Source of the DNA: Clostridiales bacterium
Lineage (GTDB): Bacteria; Bacillota; Clostridia; Oscillospirales; Oscillospiraceae
DNA: 64,000 bases
Direction of reading: 5' to 3'
Assembly (NCBI GenBank): GCA_004556755.1
Contig: SFFW01000008.1
Location: 1-64,000, forward strand
In this document: positions 6,345 through 16,581 of the stretch, piece after piece
Layout of the letters: each line of letters opens with the position of its first letter
How positions within the stretch are numbered: position 1 is the stretch's first letter
Made by a program: the position numbers and the translations under genes
The notes under the pieces: model-generated
The model's database searches: none
What the model saw: the letters and a program-made list of their open reading frames with translations, nothing else
What the model was told of the DNA's origin: nothing

Positions 6345-7646
6345 ATGGATGGAGACGGTAGTCAATTATCGCCGATAATTGCAATTCTTGCAATATTACT
6401 TCTTCTTGCCGCATATTTCGCTCTGGCGGAGACCTCGATAGCCTCCGTTTCGAAAGTGCGCATCAAAACCAGAGCCGACCGCGGAGACGATCGTGCAAAG
6501 AAAGCCCTTTGGGTGCTTGATAACTTCGACCGTGCAATAACCACGATCCTCATAGGCACCAACATCGTTCACATCAGCGCCGCAACGATCGTCACCGTAA
6601 CCGTGACGAAGCTTGTTTCCGCAAGCGGCGGCGACGTCGGTGCTGCGGTCACGATCAGCACCTTCGTCACGACCCTCGTGGTATTCTTCGCCGGCGAAAT
6701 GCTGCCGAAGAGCATTGCAAAAAAGTACAGTGAAACCATCTCTCTCGCCGTTGCGGGGACCTTAAGCATCTTCATGTGGCTGTTTAAGCCGCTTGCCATG
6801 CTCCTGTCCGCCATCGGCAACTTTGCCGCCCGCTTCGTCAAAAGCGACCCTGAGATATCCGTCACCGAGGATGAGCTTTACGACATCATCGAGGACATGA
6901 CCGAGGAAGGCAGTCTGCGTGAGGAGCAAGGCGAGCTTATATCCTCCGCCCTCCAGTTCGGCGGCACGACGGTCGAGAGCATTCTCACCTCAAGAGTCGA
7001 TCTTGCCGCAGTCGACGTCTCAATGAGCAGCGCCGACGTTCTCGATTACATACGAAGCGTGAAGCACTCCCGCCTTCCCGTTTACGAGGGCAACATCGAC
7101 AACATTATTGGAATACTTCAGATACGAACCTTCATAAAAGCCTACCTGCACGGCAGCGTCGGCGACGATATACGCCCGCTTCTTGACGAGGCGTACTTCG
7201 TCCACGAATCCATGATGATAGACGACCTGCTCTCCGTTATGAGCAAACGCCGCCTCAATATGGCGATAGTCACCGACAGCTACGGCGGCACCCTCGGTGT
7301 CGTCACGGTCGAGGACATTCTTGAGGAGCTTGTGGGCGAGATCTGGGACGAGGACGACGTTGTGCATGAGCCGTACCGCCCCCTGCCCGACGGCTCTTGG
7401 GACTGCGATGCGGAAATGGCGCTTACCGACGTTTTCGAGCTTGTCGAGTTCGAGGACCCCGAAGAGAACCCCGAATTTGCAAACAAGCTGCTCGGCAAGT
7501 GGGCATATGAGCGCTTTGCAGCCATCCCGCAGATCGGCGACAGCTTTGAGTATCACGGGCTGAAGCTCACGGTCACGGAAATGGTACACAACCGCATTAT
7601 GCGCCTCACAGTCTCCCGCATCCCGGAAGGAGGTGACGGTCGCTGA
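6345..7646 (+). CDS. CNNM/CorC-type membrane protein with CBS pair (HlyC family), first copy
   Basis: About 433 residues: a CNNM (DUF21) transmembrane module with several hydrophobic helices (about 10-165), two CBS domains (about 200-320, including HSRLPVYEG and GGTLGVVTVEDILEELVGEIWDE), and a C-terminal CorC/HlyC domain. Proteins of this class are implicated in Mg2+ (or cobalt) efflux or its control and bind adenine nucleotides through the CBS pair. The usual 'hemolysin' label is historical. ATG at 6345 is preferred over an in-frame TTG further up. The stop overlaps the next gene's ATG (TGATG), so both copies are translationally coupled. Confidence 0.88.
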   Translation: MDGDGSQLSPIIAILAILLLLAAYFALAETSIASVSKVRIKTRADRGDDRAKKALWVLDNFDRAITTILIGTNIVHISAATIVTVTVTKLVSASGGDVGAAVTISTFVTTLVVFFAGEMLPKSIAKKYSETISLAVAGTLSIFMWLFKPLAMLLSAIGNFAARFVKSDPEISVTEDELYDIIEDMTEEGSLREEQGELISSALQFGGTTVESILTSRVDLAAVDVSMSSADVLDYIRSVKHSRLPVYEGNIDNIIGILQIRTFIKAYLHGSVGDDIRPLLDEAYFVHESMMIDDLLSVMSKRRLNMAIVTDSYGGTLGVVTVEDILEELVGEIWDEDDVVHEPYRPLPDGSWDCDAEMALTDVFELVEFEDPEENPEFANKLLGKWAYERFAAIPQIGDSFEYHGLKLTVTEMVHNRIMRLTVSRIPEGGDGR

Positions 7647-8911
7647 TGCTCGGCATATATCTTGCAGCCATTTTGGTCTGCGTGTTTTTCTCCAACTTCT
7701 TCTCATCCTCCGAAATGGCGTACTCCGCCTGCAATCGGGTAAGGCTTGAGAATGCAAGCGACGACGGCTCAAAGCGTGCCGCCGCCGCAGTCAAGATCGT
7801 CGAGCGCTTTGACGATACGCTTTCGACGATCCTCATCGGCAACAACCTTGTTAACATCGCTGCATCCTCGCTCGGTTCGCTTGCCGTCATGGAGCTTTTA
7901 GGCGACGGATACGCATGGGTCTCGACCGTCGTTATCACGACGCTCGTCATCATCTTCGGCGAGACGATCCCCAAGATCGTCGCAAAAAACAGCGCAAACC
8001 GTATAGCGCTGCGCCACGCCTACTTTATCCGCATTCTCAGCGTGCTGTTTAAGCCGCTCATCATGCTCGTCGTGGGACTTATCCGCCTCATCTGCCTGCC
8101 CCTCAAGGGCGAGCGCACCGACGCATCCGACGACGATGCAGTCGAGGAGCTTTCTTCCATCATCGAGACGGCGGAGGACGAATCCGTGCTTGACGAGGAC
8201 CGCTCCGAGCTTGTACAGGCGGCGATCGACTTCTCCGACGTCATGGCGTCCGAGGTCATGACCGCAAGGGTCGATATGCTCGCTCTCGACATTGAGGACG
8301 ACTGGGACGAACTGCTCAAGACCATTGACGAGTCGCCCTACTCAAGACTCCCCGTTTATGAGGACGGCGTTGACAACATTATCGGTGTTCTGTATCTTAA
8401 CCACTTCCTAAAGGCGCTTGCAGGGGACGAAAAGCCCGACATACGGAGCCTGCTCATGCCGGTCTGCTACGTCTACAAAACGATGAAGCTGCCCGCCGTG
8501 CTGAGCGAGCTGCGCCGTGCAAAGCAGCACCTTGCTGTCGTCGTTGACGAATACGGCGGCACCCTCGGCGTTCTCTCGATGGAGGATGTTCTGGAGCAGC
8601 TTGTCGGCGAGATCTGGGACGAGACCGACGAGGTCGAGGAGGAGATCGTCGAGCGTCCGGACGGACGCTTTGAGCTTGACGGCGACATGGTGATCTCCGA
8701 CTTCATTGAGCTTATGGAGCTTAACGAGGAGGACTTCGACTTTGAAAGCGACACCGTCGGCGGCTGGACGATCGAGATGTTCGGCAGCTTCCCGAAGGTG
8801 GGCGACAGCTTCGAGTACGAGAACTTCACCGTCACCGTCCTGCAAATGGACGGTCTGCGAGTGGAAAAGATCCTCGTGCAAGTCCATCCGAAGACCGAAG
8901 CCGAAGAATAA
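7646..8911 (+). CDS. CNNM/CorC-type membrane protein with CBS pair, second copy
   Basis: Paralogue of the upstream gene (421 residues) with the same order: CNNM membrane module (about 1-150), CBS pair (YSRLPVYEDGVDNIIGVLY; YGGTLGVLSMEDVLEQLVGEIWDE), CorC/HlyC domain. Sequence blocks shared with copy one show an old tandem duplication. Coupled translation suggests a heterodimeric transporter, because CNNM proteins work as dimers; this is inference. A strong terminator follows. Confidence 0.88.
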   Translation: MLGIYLAAILVCVFFSNFFSSSEMAYSACNRVRLENASDDGSKRAAAAVKIVERFDDTLSTILIGNNLVNIAASSLGSLAVMELLGDGYAWVSTVVITTLVIIFGETIPKIVAKNSANRIALRHAYFIRILSVLFKPLIMLVVGLIRLICLPLKGERTDASDDDAVEELSSIIETAEDESVLDEDRSELVQAAIDFSDVMASEVMTARVDMLALDIEDDWDELLKTIDESPYSRLPVYEDGVDNIIGVLYLNHFLKALAGDEKPDIRSLLMPVCYVYKTMKLPAVLSELRRAKQHLAVVVDEYGGTLGVLSMEDVLEQLVGEIWDETDEVEEEIVERPDGRFELDGDMVISDFIELMELNEEDFDFESDTVGGWTIEMFGSFPKVGDSFEYENFTVTVLQMDGLRVEKILVQVHPKTEAEE

Positions 8912-8920
8912 AGCAATAAA

Positions 8921-8953
8921 AAAGAACCAAAAGCAGAGCTTTTGGTTCTTTTT
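8921..8953 (+). terminator. Terminator of the CNNM pair
   Basis: AAAGAACCAAAAGC and GCTTTTGGTTCTTT form a perfect 14-bp stem around a three-base loop, followed by further T residues. Confidence 0.88.
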
Positions 8954-9048
8954 CTGTCCCCTTCGCAGGACGGGGGTTTACATAGGCTGTGATTTAATGT
9001 ATAATGATATGATAGAATAAATCCGAGAATCACAAAGGAATGATAATG

Positions 9049-10155
9049 ATGCTTGAATTTGAAGAATACAAGGTGAAGCTCAATGCGCTCAAGCCGACGC
9101 TTGACGATCTTCGCTCCGCTCTGCACCTTGAAGCCGCAGAGAAGGAGATCGAGGAGCTTGAGGGTCAAAGCGCAAGGGACGGCTTTTGGAACGACGTTGA
9201 AAATTCTCAGCGTGTGCAGAAGCGCTTAAAGCAGCTCAAATCCAAAACCGAAAACTATGCTTCGCTTTGCTCGAAGTGGGACGATATGTACACTCTCTGC
9301 GAAATGGCACTTGAGGAAAACGACGACTCGATGCTTGGCGAGCTTCAGACGGATTATGCGGACTTTGCCGAAAAGCTTGAGGAGACGAGGCTCAGCACCC
9401 TGCTCACCGGCGAATATGACGCAAACAACGCCATTTTGACCTTCCACGCAGGCGCCGGCGGCACCGAAGCGCAGGACTGGACGCAGATGCTGTACCGTAT
9501 GTACAATATGTGGGCGGATCGCCACGGCTACACCGTGAAGCTCATGGACTACCTTGACGGGGACGAGGCGGGAATAAAGAGCGCCACAATAATGATCGAG
9601 GGCGAAAATGCATACGGCTTCTTAAAGAGCGAGCATGGCATACATCGCCTTGTCCGCATCTCCCCGTTCGACGCCTCCGGCAGACGGCACACCTCCTTTT
9701 CGGCGGTCGAGGTCATGCCCGAGATCAGCGATGACAATGAGATAGAGCTGCGTGACGAGGACATCAAGATGGACGTTTACCGTTCCTCCGGCGCCGGCGG
9801 TCAGAAGGTCAACAAGACCTCCTCCGCAGTCCGTCTGACCCATATCCCGACGGGCATCGTCGTTGCGTCGCAGGTCGAGCGTTCGCACTTCCAAAACCTC
9901 GAAAACTGCAAAAATATGCTTCGTGCAAGGCTTGCGGAGATCAAAGAGCGTGAGCATCTTGAGAAGATCAGCGACATAAAGGGCGTCCAGCAGAAGATCG
10001 AGTGGGGCAGTCAAATTCGCTCCTACGTCTTTATGCCTTACACACTGGCGAAGGACCACCGCACGGGCTTTGAAAACGGAAATATACAGAACGTCATGGA
10101 CGGCGACATTGACGGTTTCATAAACGCCTTCCTCGCAATGAAAGCGGAAGCCTGA
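9049..10155 (+). CDS. prfB: Peptide chain release factor 2, no programmed frameshift
   Basis: Recognises UAA/UGA stop codons in the ribosomal A site and triggers peptide release. The SPF codon-recognition motif (HRLVRISPFDASGRRHTSF) and the catalytic GGQ loop (SGAGGQKVNKT) are intact, with the IGWGSQIRSY-like block (IEWGSQIRSYVF) behind. Three ATGs lie close together; AAAGGA is best spaced for 9049 (MLEFEEY). Many bacterial prfB genes carry an in-frame UGA after about 25 codons and need a +1 shift to be read. Here the corresponding region (DLRSALHLEAAEKEIEELE) is continuous, so that autoregulation is absent. Confidence 0.95.
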   Translation: MLEFEEYKVKLNALKPTLDDLRSALHLEAAEKEIEELEGQSARDGFWNDVENSQRVQKRLKQLKSKTENYASLCSKWDDMYTLCEMALEENDDSMLGELQTDYADFAEKLEETRLSTLLTGEYDANNAILTFHAGAGGTEAQDWTQMLYRMYNMWADRHGYTVKLMDYLDGDEAGIKSATIMIEGENAYGFLKSEHGIHRLVRISPFDASGRRHTSFSAVEVMPEISDDNEIELRDEDIKMDVYRSSGAGGQKVNKTSSAVRLTHIPTGIVVASQVERSHFQNLENCKNMLRARLAEIKEREHLEKISDIKGVQQKIEWGSQIRSYVFMPYTLAKDHRTGFENGNIQNVMDGDIDGFINAFLAMKAEA

Positions 10156-10164
10156 AAAAGTGAA

Positions 10165-10207
10165 TAAAAACCCTCGGAAATGCAAAGCATTTCCGAGGGT
10201 TTTTATT
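10165..10207. terminator. Bidirectional terminator between prfB and a lipoprotein gene
   Basis: CCCTCGGAAATGC and GCATTTCCGAGGG form a perfect 13-bp stem with loop AAA. A-tract on the left and T-tract on the right serve both converging genes. Confidence 0.9.
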
Positions 10208-10217
10208 CTTACTAATG

Positions 10218-10691
10218 TCAGACCTTGACCGACTCGGCGTAGCCCCAGAAGGTCTCAAGCTGAGCGTCAAAAAGCTCGGCAAAGGTGCCGAACTGCACCG
10301 TGTAGAAGGCGTCGTCCGCCTTATACACGACGGCGAGATACTTGTAATCCGCATCCTTTTCGCTCGCCTCGTACTGGAAGTAAACGTAATCCCCCTTGTG
10401 CATGACCGTCGCTTCAGTGTAGTTTGTGCGTTTAAGGATCTGAGCATAGTCTTCCTCGGTAAACGACGAGTCCACGCCGAGAGTTTTGAAGCTCTCGCAA
10501 AACACGGAGACCACGGCATCGTCGCTGACGAAAACCGCATCCTGCTTCTCGTTAAGCGAATCCTCCCGTGCGAAATCGTCGGTCAGCGTGATCGTAAGTC
10601 CGGCAGCCTCAAAGTCCTTCGGATTTGCGGTGCAGGCGCAAAACACAAGGAGCGCAAGCAGCAGCGGCAATAATTTAAACAGCTTTTTCAT
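10218..10691 (-). CDS. Small lipoprotein of unknown function
   Basis: A 157-residue protein with a clear lipoprotein signal peptide: basic start MKKLFK, hydrophobic core, lipobox VFCAC with the modified Cys near residue 20. The mature part contains LTITLTDDF, YVYFQYEA and FYTVQFG strands that look like a compact beta-rich sensor or binding domain. I do not recognise a named family with confidence. Expected on the outer face of the membrane. Single-gene unit that converges on prfB. Confidence 0.75.
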   Translation of the reverse strand: MKKLFKLLPLLLALLVFCACTANPKDFEAAGLTITLTDDFAREDSLNEKQDAVFVSDDAVVSVFCESFKTLGVDSSFTEEDYAQILKRTNYTEATVMHKGDYVYFQYEASEKDADYKYLAVVYKADDAFYTVQFGTFAELFDAQLETFWGYAESVKV

Positions 10692-10782
10692 CGGAACACC
10701 TCAAACCTTTCTCAGCTCTTATCCCTTATCTATAATAACCGTTATCCGTTCCGATTTCAAGTAATTATTTGATCCTGACGCC

Positions 10783-11156
10783 TCAAAACACCTTGTCGCC
10801 GTTTTCAACGGGTTCCATGGGGCAGAGCAGCACAACGCCCTGTTTTGAATCCCTTCCCAGGATGCGCACCTCGCTTTTTACGCTGCCTATGTGCATCGGT
10901 TCGAGGATAAGGTTGGTGATCGCACCTGCGACGGTGGCGATCATAAGGGTGACAGCCAACGCCACAACGGTCAGCGGAAAACGACCGTATTTGCGGCATT
11001 GCCGTAAGAGCCGAGATAGCTTGCGTTTGCAATGAATATTTGGTCAACGATGTTATACAGTGCGCCCACCAAGAGCGAGATGATGCAGGGGGCGGCGTAC
11101 TGCCGCATGAGCTTGCCGATACGCTCCGTCCCCAAAAACTGATTTCCGGCGTCCAT
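10783..11156 (-). pseudogene. MATE-family efflux transporter, dead N-terminal fragment
   Basis: The first 60 or so residues are a normal MATE start (GTERIGKLMRQYAAPCIISL, then ALYNIVDQIFI and NAANTVVF). A one-base frameshift near 10972 then turns the frame into a stop; in the next frame PLTVVALAVTLMI continues briefly, then an unrelated tail runs to a stop. A full MATE protein has about 450 residues with 12 helices, so more than 80 percent is missing. ATG 11156 has AAGAAGG upstream. It is a relic, although its start signals survive. Confidence 0.75.
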
Positions 11157-11174
11157 AAAAATCAACCTTCTTAC

Positions 11175-11218
11175 GAAAAAATAAATGCGTAATCCATAAA
11201 ATCCGGATTTACGCATTT
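11175..11218 (-). terminator. Hairpin with U-tract upstream of the dead MATE gene
   Basis: AAATGCGTAATCC pairs with GGATTTACGCATTT (one bulged base); on the minus strand a run of T follows. It lies between the groEL terminator and the MATE start, so it may have been a leader attenuator of the MATE gene or a second backup terminator. Confidence 0.55.
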
Positions 11219-11256
11219 CTGCCACACGATTTGTTTACAAATTTTATCGGATCACG

Positions 11257-11292
11257 CAAAAAAACGGCGTCTGTCATTTAGACAGACGCCGT
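11257..11292 (-). terminator. Terminator of groES-groEL
   Basis: ACGGCGTCTGTC and GACAGACGCCGT, perfect 12-bp stem with a 5-base loop; a seven-T tract follows on the minus strand. Confidence 0.9.
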
Positions 11293-11315
11293 TTTTCAAA
11301 GCTTTGCGTTGTATC

Positions 11316-13239
<1,924 letters not shown>

Positions 13240-13279
13240 ATATATTACCTCCAATAAAAATATACAACATTTCGTCGAT

Positions 13280-13306
13280 TTAGCACTCATTTGGTTTGAG
13301 TGCTAA
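13280..13306 (-). promoter_or_regulatory. CIRCE operator (HrcA binding site)
   Basis: TTAGCACTC, nine bases, GAGTGCTAA: a perfect match to the CIRCE consensus, lying just downstream of the -10 box. HrcA repression of groES-groEL is expected and should be relieved on heat shock. Confidence 0.97.
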
Positions 13307-13316
13307 TCTATGCTTA

Positions 13317-13344
13317 ATAATAGCACACTTTTTGAGAATTTCAA
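13317..13344 (-). promoter_or_regulatory. Promoter of groES-groEL
   Basis: Minus strand TTGAAA (13339-13344), 16-base spacer ending TGC (extended -10), TATTAT (13317-13322), immediately before CIRCE. Confidence 0.85.
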
Positions 13345-13539
13345 GCCCCTTGACAAAAATTTGTGAAAAAAATTATATACGCCCAGCATCGGATTTTGCC
13401 TCTTGGGGAAAATTCGGTGCAAGGCATGGGGATGGAGCTTTTTTATATGAAACGTGTACGCATATAATCGCCACAAGCTACTATCGGCTCAGCGAAGTTA
13501 GCGGTACAGTGTGAAAGCCATGGCGCAGCAGGGGAGCTT

Positions 13540-13722
13540 GAGGGGACAAGGTCCCGCTCAAATTGGATTATAGCCATCAAAAACGTCCGTCAGGACTTTT
13601 TGACGAGCGTAGCGAGATTTTTTGTGAAACGCTTTTCACAAAAAATGTGGCGTCTTTTTTCTATGAAAAACAGAAAATCTGTTTTTCATAGAAAAAAGGA
13701 CAGGCAAGAGCCTGTCCTTTTT
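13540..13722. repeat. Cluster of five stem-loops in a gene-free interval
   Basis: The 13345-13748 interval has no gene. It holds, in order: an imperfect stem TTGAGGGGAC/GTCCCGCTCAA; a small stem GTCC/GGAC followed by T5 (13585-13601); a perfect 12-bp stem TTTTTTGTGAAA/TTTCACAAAAAA (13618-13645); a perfect 19-bp stem with arms 13655-13673 and 13679-13697; and AAAAGGACAGGC/GCCTGTCCTTTT (13694-13721), which is the terminator of the BMP gene. The last two share four bases, so they compete. The rest could be an extragenic palindromic element or a structured RNA. Confidence 0.75.
13692..13721 (-). terminator. Terminator of the BMP lipoprotein gene
   Basis: AAAAGGACAGGC / GCCTGTCCTTTT, perfect 12-bp stem, loop AAGA; on the minus strand a T-run follows. 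It is the last hairpin of the cluster above. Confidence 0.85.
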
Positions 13723-13748
13723 GCTTTGAGTTAAATCTCAGGGGTTAA

Positions 13749-14957
13749 TTACTTGATCTTGCCCTGGTCGTCAATGGTGGTATTGGCGGAAACCTTGGGC
13801 ATTGCAGTGACGTCGTTGGAGACGGTGATCTCGCCTGCGAACATCTTTGCTACGAGTGCGATGTAGTCTTCCTTACCGAACTCGGAGGTCCACTGAGTGC
13901 TCTCCATGGGGATCTGTACGTAGTTGAGAGTGGGATCCTCACCGCTTACGAGGCCGAGGGTCTGGATCTTGCCGGCGTACTTGTCCCAGTTACCTGCAAC
14001 GATGCCCTTGAGGGTGTCGATGGTGGTGGGAGCAAGACCCTTCATTGCGGAGGTAACGGTCATGCCTTCGCCGTATTCGTCAATGATAGCAGCCTGGTCA
14101 ACGTCAACGCCGATGACCTTGCCGTTTGCCTTTGCAGCTGCCTCAGCTGCGGAGGTGTAGATGCCGCCGCCGCAAGCGAAGACGACCTGAGTGCCGCCCT
14201 GGTACCAGGTATCCATAACTGCGGTAATGTCAGCGTCGCCGAAGAACTGGCCGCCGTAGACATAGTTGATCTCGATCTGCTTGTCGAGCTCCTGTGCAGC
14301 TGCGTCAGCGCCCTGTACGAAGCCGTAGCCGTAACGGATAACTGCGGGAACTGCCATGCCGCCGAGGAAGCCGAGCTTTTCGTAACCGAACTGAACTGCT
14401 GCGTAGCCTGCCATGTAGCCGCAGAGCTCTTCCTGGTAAACTGCGCAGTAAACATTGCTCATGTCGAAGTAGTCTTTGAGGTCCCAGTTGGAGGGATTGA
14501 AGTCATACTCTTCGCCTGCTGCGCCGACAGCGGCCTCGAGGAGGTCGCCTTCTGCGACGTCGAGTGCGACGAACTTAACATCGGGGTACTGAGGAGCAAC
14601 CTCAACGAGGGTGCCTGCGAAAGCGTAGCCGGGCATTACAATGATGTTGTAGCCTTCGGAAATTGCCTGCTCGGTGGACTTAACGCGAGCGTCGGTGTTG
14701 TTGTCGGTGGGCTTGTAGTACTTGAATGCCACGCCGTTGTCCTTGCAGAACTCCTTGCAAGCTTCATAGGTGGTCTGGTTGAAGGACTTGTCGGTAATGT
14801 CGCCGTAGTCGGTGATCATTGCGACCTTGTACTCTTTGTTGGTGACTTCATAGTTGTTGCCGGCATTGGGGTCTTCCTTCTTGCCGCTGTCGCTGTTGCA
14901 AGCGCAGAGAGCAAAGACCATGCAAAGAGCAAGAAGAAGCGCTAAGAATCTTTTCAT
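13749..14957 (-). CDS. BMP-family (PnrA-like) substrate-binding lipoprotein, likely nucleoside receptor
   Basis: Surface lipoprotein receptor of an ABC importer. Signal peptide MKRFLALLLALCMVFALCAC with the lipidated Cys at about residue 20, then a spacer and the BMP fold: VAMITDYGDITDKSFNQTTYEAC, where the Asp/Asn pocket residues are typical, and later VFACGGGIYTSAAEAA. BMP proteins such as PnrA bind purine nucleosides. The adjacent purine nucleoside phosphorylase supports a nucleoside substrate. The cognate ATPase and permeases are not in this window, which is odd because they usually follow directly. GGAGG seven bases before ATG; the in-frame codons upstream are not used. 402 residues. Confidence 0.88.
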   Translation of the reverse strand: MKRFLALLLALCMVFALCACNSDSGKKEDPNAGNNYEVTNKEYKVAMITDYGDITDKSFNQTTYEACKEFCKDNGVAFKYYKPTDNNTDARVKSTEQAISEGYNIIVMPGYAFAGTLVEVAPQYPDVKFVALDVAEGDLLEAAVGAAGEEYDFNPSNWDLKDYFDMSNVYCAVYQEELCGYMAGYAAVQFGYEKLGFLGGMAVPAVIRYGYGFVQGADAAAQELDKQIEINYVYGGQFFGDADITAVMDTWYQGGTQVVFACGGGIYTSAAEAAAKANGKVIGVDVDQAAIIDEYGEGMTVTSAMKGLAPTTIDTLKGIVAGNWDKYAGKIQTLGLVSGEDPTLNYVQIPMESTQWTSEFGKEDYIALVAKMFAGEITVSNDVTAMPKVSANTTIDDQGKIK

Positions 14958-15028
14958 GTTTTTTCCTCCGTAAAAGTTTTTGTTTTTGCGTACAATCATT
15001 TAATTGTACGATAACTCGTACCGCAGGT

Positions 15029-15058
15029 ATTATAGCACTAAGGGCTATACTAAATCAA
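15029..15058 (-). promoter_or_regulatory. Promoter of the BMP lipoprotein gene
   Basis: TTGATT (15053-15058), 18 bases, TATAAT (15029-15034), with an extended -10 TGC. Confidence 0.7.
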
Positions 15059-15094
15059 GATAAAAATACACAATTTCACGCAATGTCGGTGAAA

Positions 15095-15823
15095 TCAGAC
15101 TTTATCCATCTTGACCGCCGTGTCGAGAGCGATCTCTATCATCTGTGTGAGGGAGTTTTGTCTTTCCTCGGCAGACAGCGCCTCTCCTCTGTATATGTGG
15201 TCGGAGATTGTGCAGATGCACAACGCACGTTTTCCGGCGTAGGCGGCATTCATATACAGTCCGGCAGCCTCCATCTCGACCGCCATGACGCCCATCCTCT
15301 TCCACTTGTCGTTGCCGTCGCAGCCTTCGGGGGAGTAGAAATTGTCGCCCGACAGGATGTTGCCGACACGGATGTTTGCGCCATGCTCCTCGGCAGCCTC
15401 TATCGCCTTGGACATGAGGGTGTAGTCCGCAATGGGGGCGAAGGTGCCGTTAAGCTCGAACTGGTGCACAAAGTTTGAATCGGTGCAGGCGCCCTGAGCA
15501 ATGACGAGGTCCATGAGCTTGAGGTCGTCTCTGAGCGCACCGGCGGAGCCGATGCGGATGATGTTCTCGACTCCGTAGAAATTGTACAGCTCGTAGCTGT
15601 ATATTCCGATCGCCGGAATGCCCATGCCGGACGCCATAACGGTGACGGGAACGCCCTTCCACGTTCCGGTGTGACCCTGAACGCCTCTCGTGTTGTTCAC
15701 GAGAACGGGGTTCTCAAGGAAATTCTCCGCAATGAATTTGCTGCGCAGGGGATCGCCGGGCATAAGCACGGTCTTTGCTATCTCGCCCGCCTTGGCTGCG
15801 ATATGAGGGGTAGGTATAGGCAT
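15095..15823 (-). CDS. deoD: Purine nucleoside phosphorylase, DeoD type
   Basis: Cleaves purine (deoxy)ribonucleosides with phosphate to base and (deoxy)ribose-1-phosphate. It has the hexameric DeoD form, 242 residues: start MPIPTPHIAAK with the His that reaches the neighbouring active site, PGDPLRSK phosphate loop, RIGSAGAL, VEMEAAGLY ribose site and the catalytic Asp of SDHIYRGE near 207. Cytoplasmic. Own promoter and AGGAGG before ATG. Feeds the same salvage theme as the neighbouring receptor, udk and tdk. Confidence 0.95.
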   Translation of the reverse strand: MPIPTPHIAAKAGEIAKTVLMPGDPLRSKFIAENFLENPVLVNNTRGVQGHTGTWKGVPVTVMASGMGIPAIGIYSYELYNFYGVENIIRIGSAGALRDDLKLMDLVIAQGACTDSNFVHQFELNGTFAPIADYTLMSKAIEAAEEHGANIRVGNILSGDNFYSPEGCDGNDKWKRMGVMAVEMEAAGLYMNAAYAGKRALCICTISDHIYRGEALSAEERQNSLTQMIEIALDTAVKMDKV

Positions 15824-15857
15824 ATGCTTCCTCCTTTGTGTTTTTATTGTCAGCCCA

Positions 15858-15885
15858 ATTATAGCAGAGAAAATTTAAAAGTCAA
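15858..15885 (-). promoter_or_regulatory. Promoter of deoD
   Basis: TTGACT (15880-15885), 16 bases ending TGC, TATAAT (15858-15863). Divergent from the udk promoter, with only one base between the two -35 hexamers. Confidence 0.8.
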
Positions 15886-15886
15886 A

Positions 15887-15915
15887 TTGCACATATACAA
15901 AATGTGTGATATGAT
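15887..15915 (+). promoter_or_regulatory. Promoter of udk-tdk-aquaporin
   Basis: TTGCAC (15887-15892), 17 bases, TATGAT (15910-15915), about 38 bases before the udk ATG. Back to back with the deoD promoter, so one factor could control both directions. Confidence 0.65.
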
Positions 15916-15953
15916 TGTACGGAAAATAAATATTGGGGTTGGAGATTCTAAAG

Positions 15954-16571
15954 ATGAGCGATATTATAGTAATAGGTATAGCCGGAGGCACCGGCAGCGG
16001 CAAGACCACCATCACCCGCAAGATAATGCAGCACTTCGGCGGCGATGTGAGCGTTATCTATCACGACAACTACTACAAGGCGCATCACAACATGAGCTAC
16101 GAGGAACGCAGCAAGCTCAATTACGACCACCCGGACGCCTTCGATACCGAGCTTATGGTCGAGGATTTAAAGAAGCTCCGTCGGGGCGAAAGCATTCAAA
16201 GCCCGATGTATGACTACAAAATACACGACCGCTCCGAAAAGACCGTTACGGTGAAGCCCGCAAAGGTCGTCGTCGTGGAGGGCATCCTCATTTTCCAGAG
16301 TCCCGAGCTGTGCGACCTCATGGACATCAAGATCTATGTCGATACGGATGCAGACGTGCGCATCCTTCGCCGCATCATCCGAGATGTTCGGGACAGGGGC
16401 AGGAGCCTCGACAACATCGTGAATCAGTATCTCACTACAGTAAAGCCCATGCATGAGCAGTTCGTTGAGCCGTCAAAGCGCAAGGCGGACATCATCATCC
16501 CCGAAGGCGGTCACAATCAGGTCGCACTCGAAATGGTCATCGAACGGGTGCGGGCGCATCTTTCAAGATAA
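15954..16571 (+). CDS. udk: Uridine kinase
   Basis: Phosphorylates uridine and cytidine to the monophosphates. P-loop GGTGSGKTT at residues 11-19, the substrate-side segment YHDNYYKAHHNM, YDHPDAFD, and VVVEGILIFQ; 205 residues, the usual size. ATG 15954 is preferred over an in-frame ATG further up because GGAG lies nine bases before it. The next gene follows after only ten bases, so udk and tdk form an operon. Confidence 0.95.
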   Translation: MSDIIVIGIAGGTGSGKTTITRKIMQHFGGDVSVIYHDNYYKAHHNMSYEERSKLNYDHPDAFDTELMVEDLKKLRRGESIQSPMYDYKIHDRSEKTVTVKPAKVVVVEGILIFQSPELCDLMDIKIYVDTDADVRILRRIIRDVRDRGRSLDNIVNQYLTTVKPMHEQFVEPSKRKADIIIPEGGHNQVALEMVIERVRAHLSR

Positions 16572-16581
16572 GGAAACGGAT

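Noticed and set aside
13585-13601. Small GTCC/GGAC stem followed by five T residues as a separate terminator
   Set aside because: A four-base-pair stem is too weak, and no gene ends directly upstream on the plus strand. It is kept as part of the hairpin cluster.
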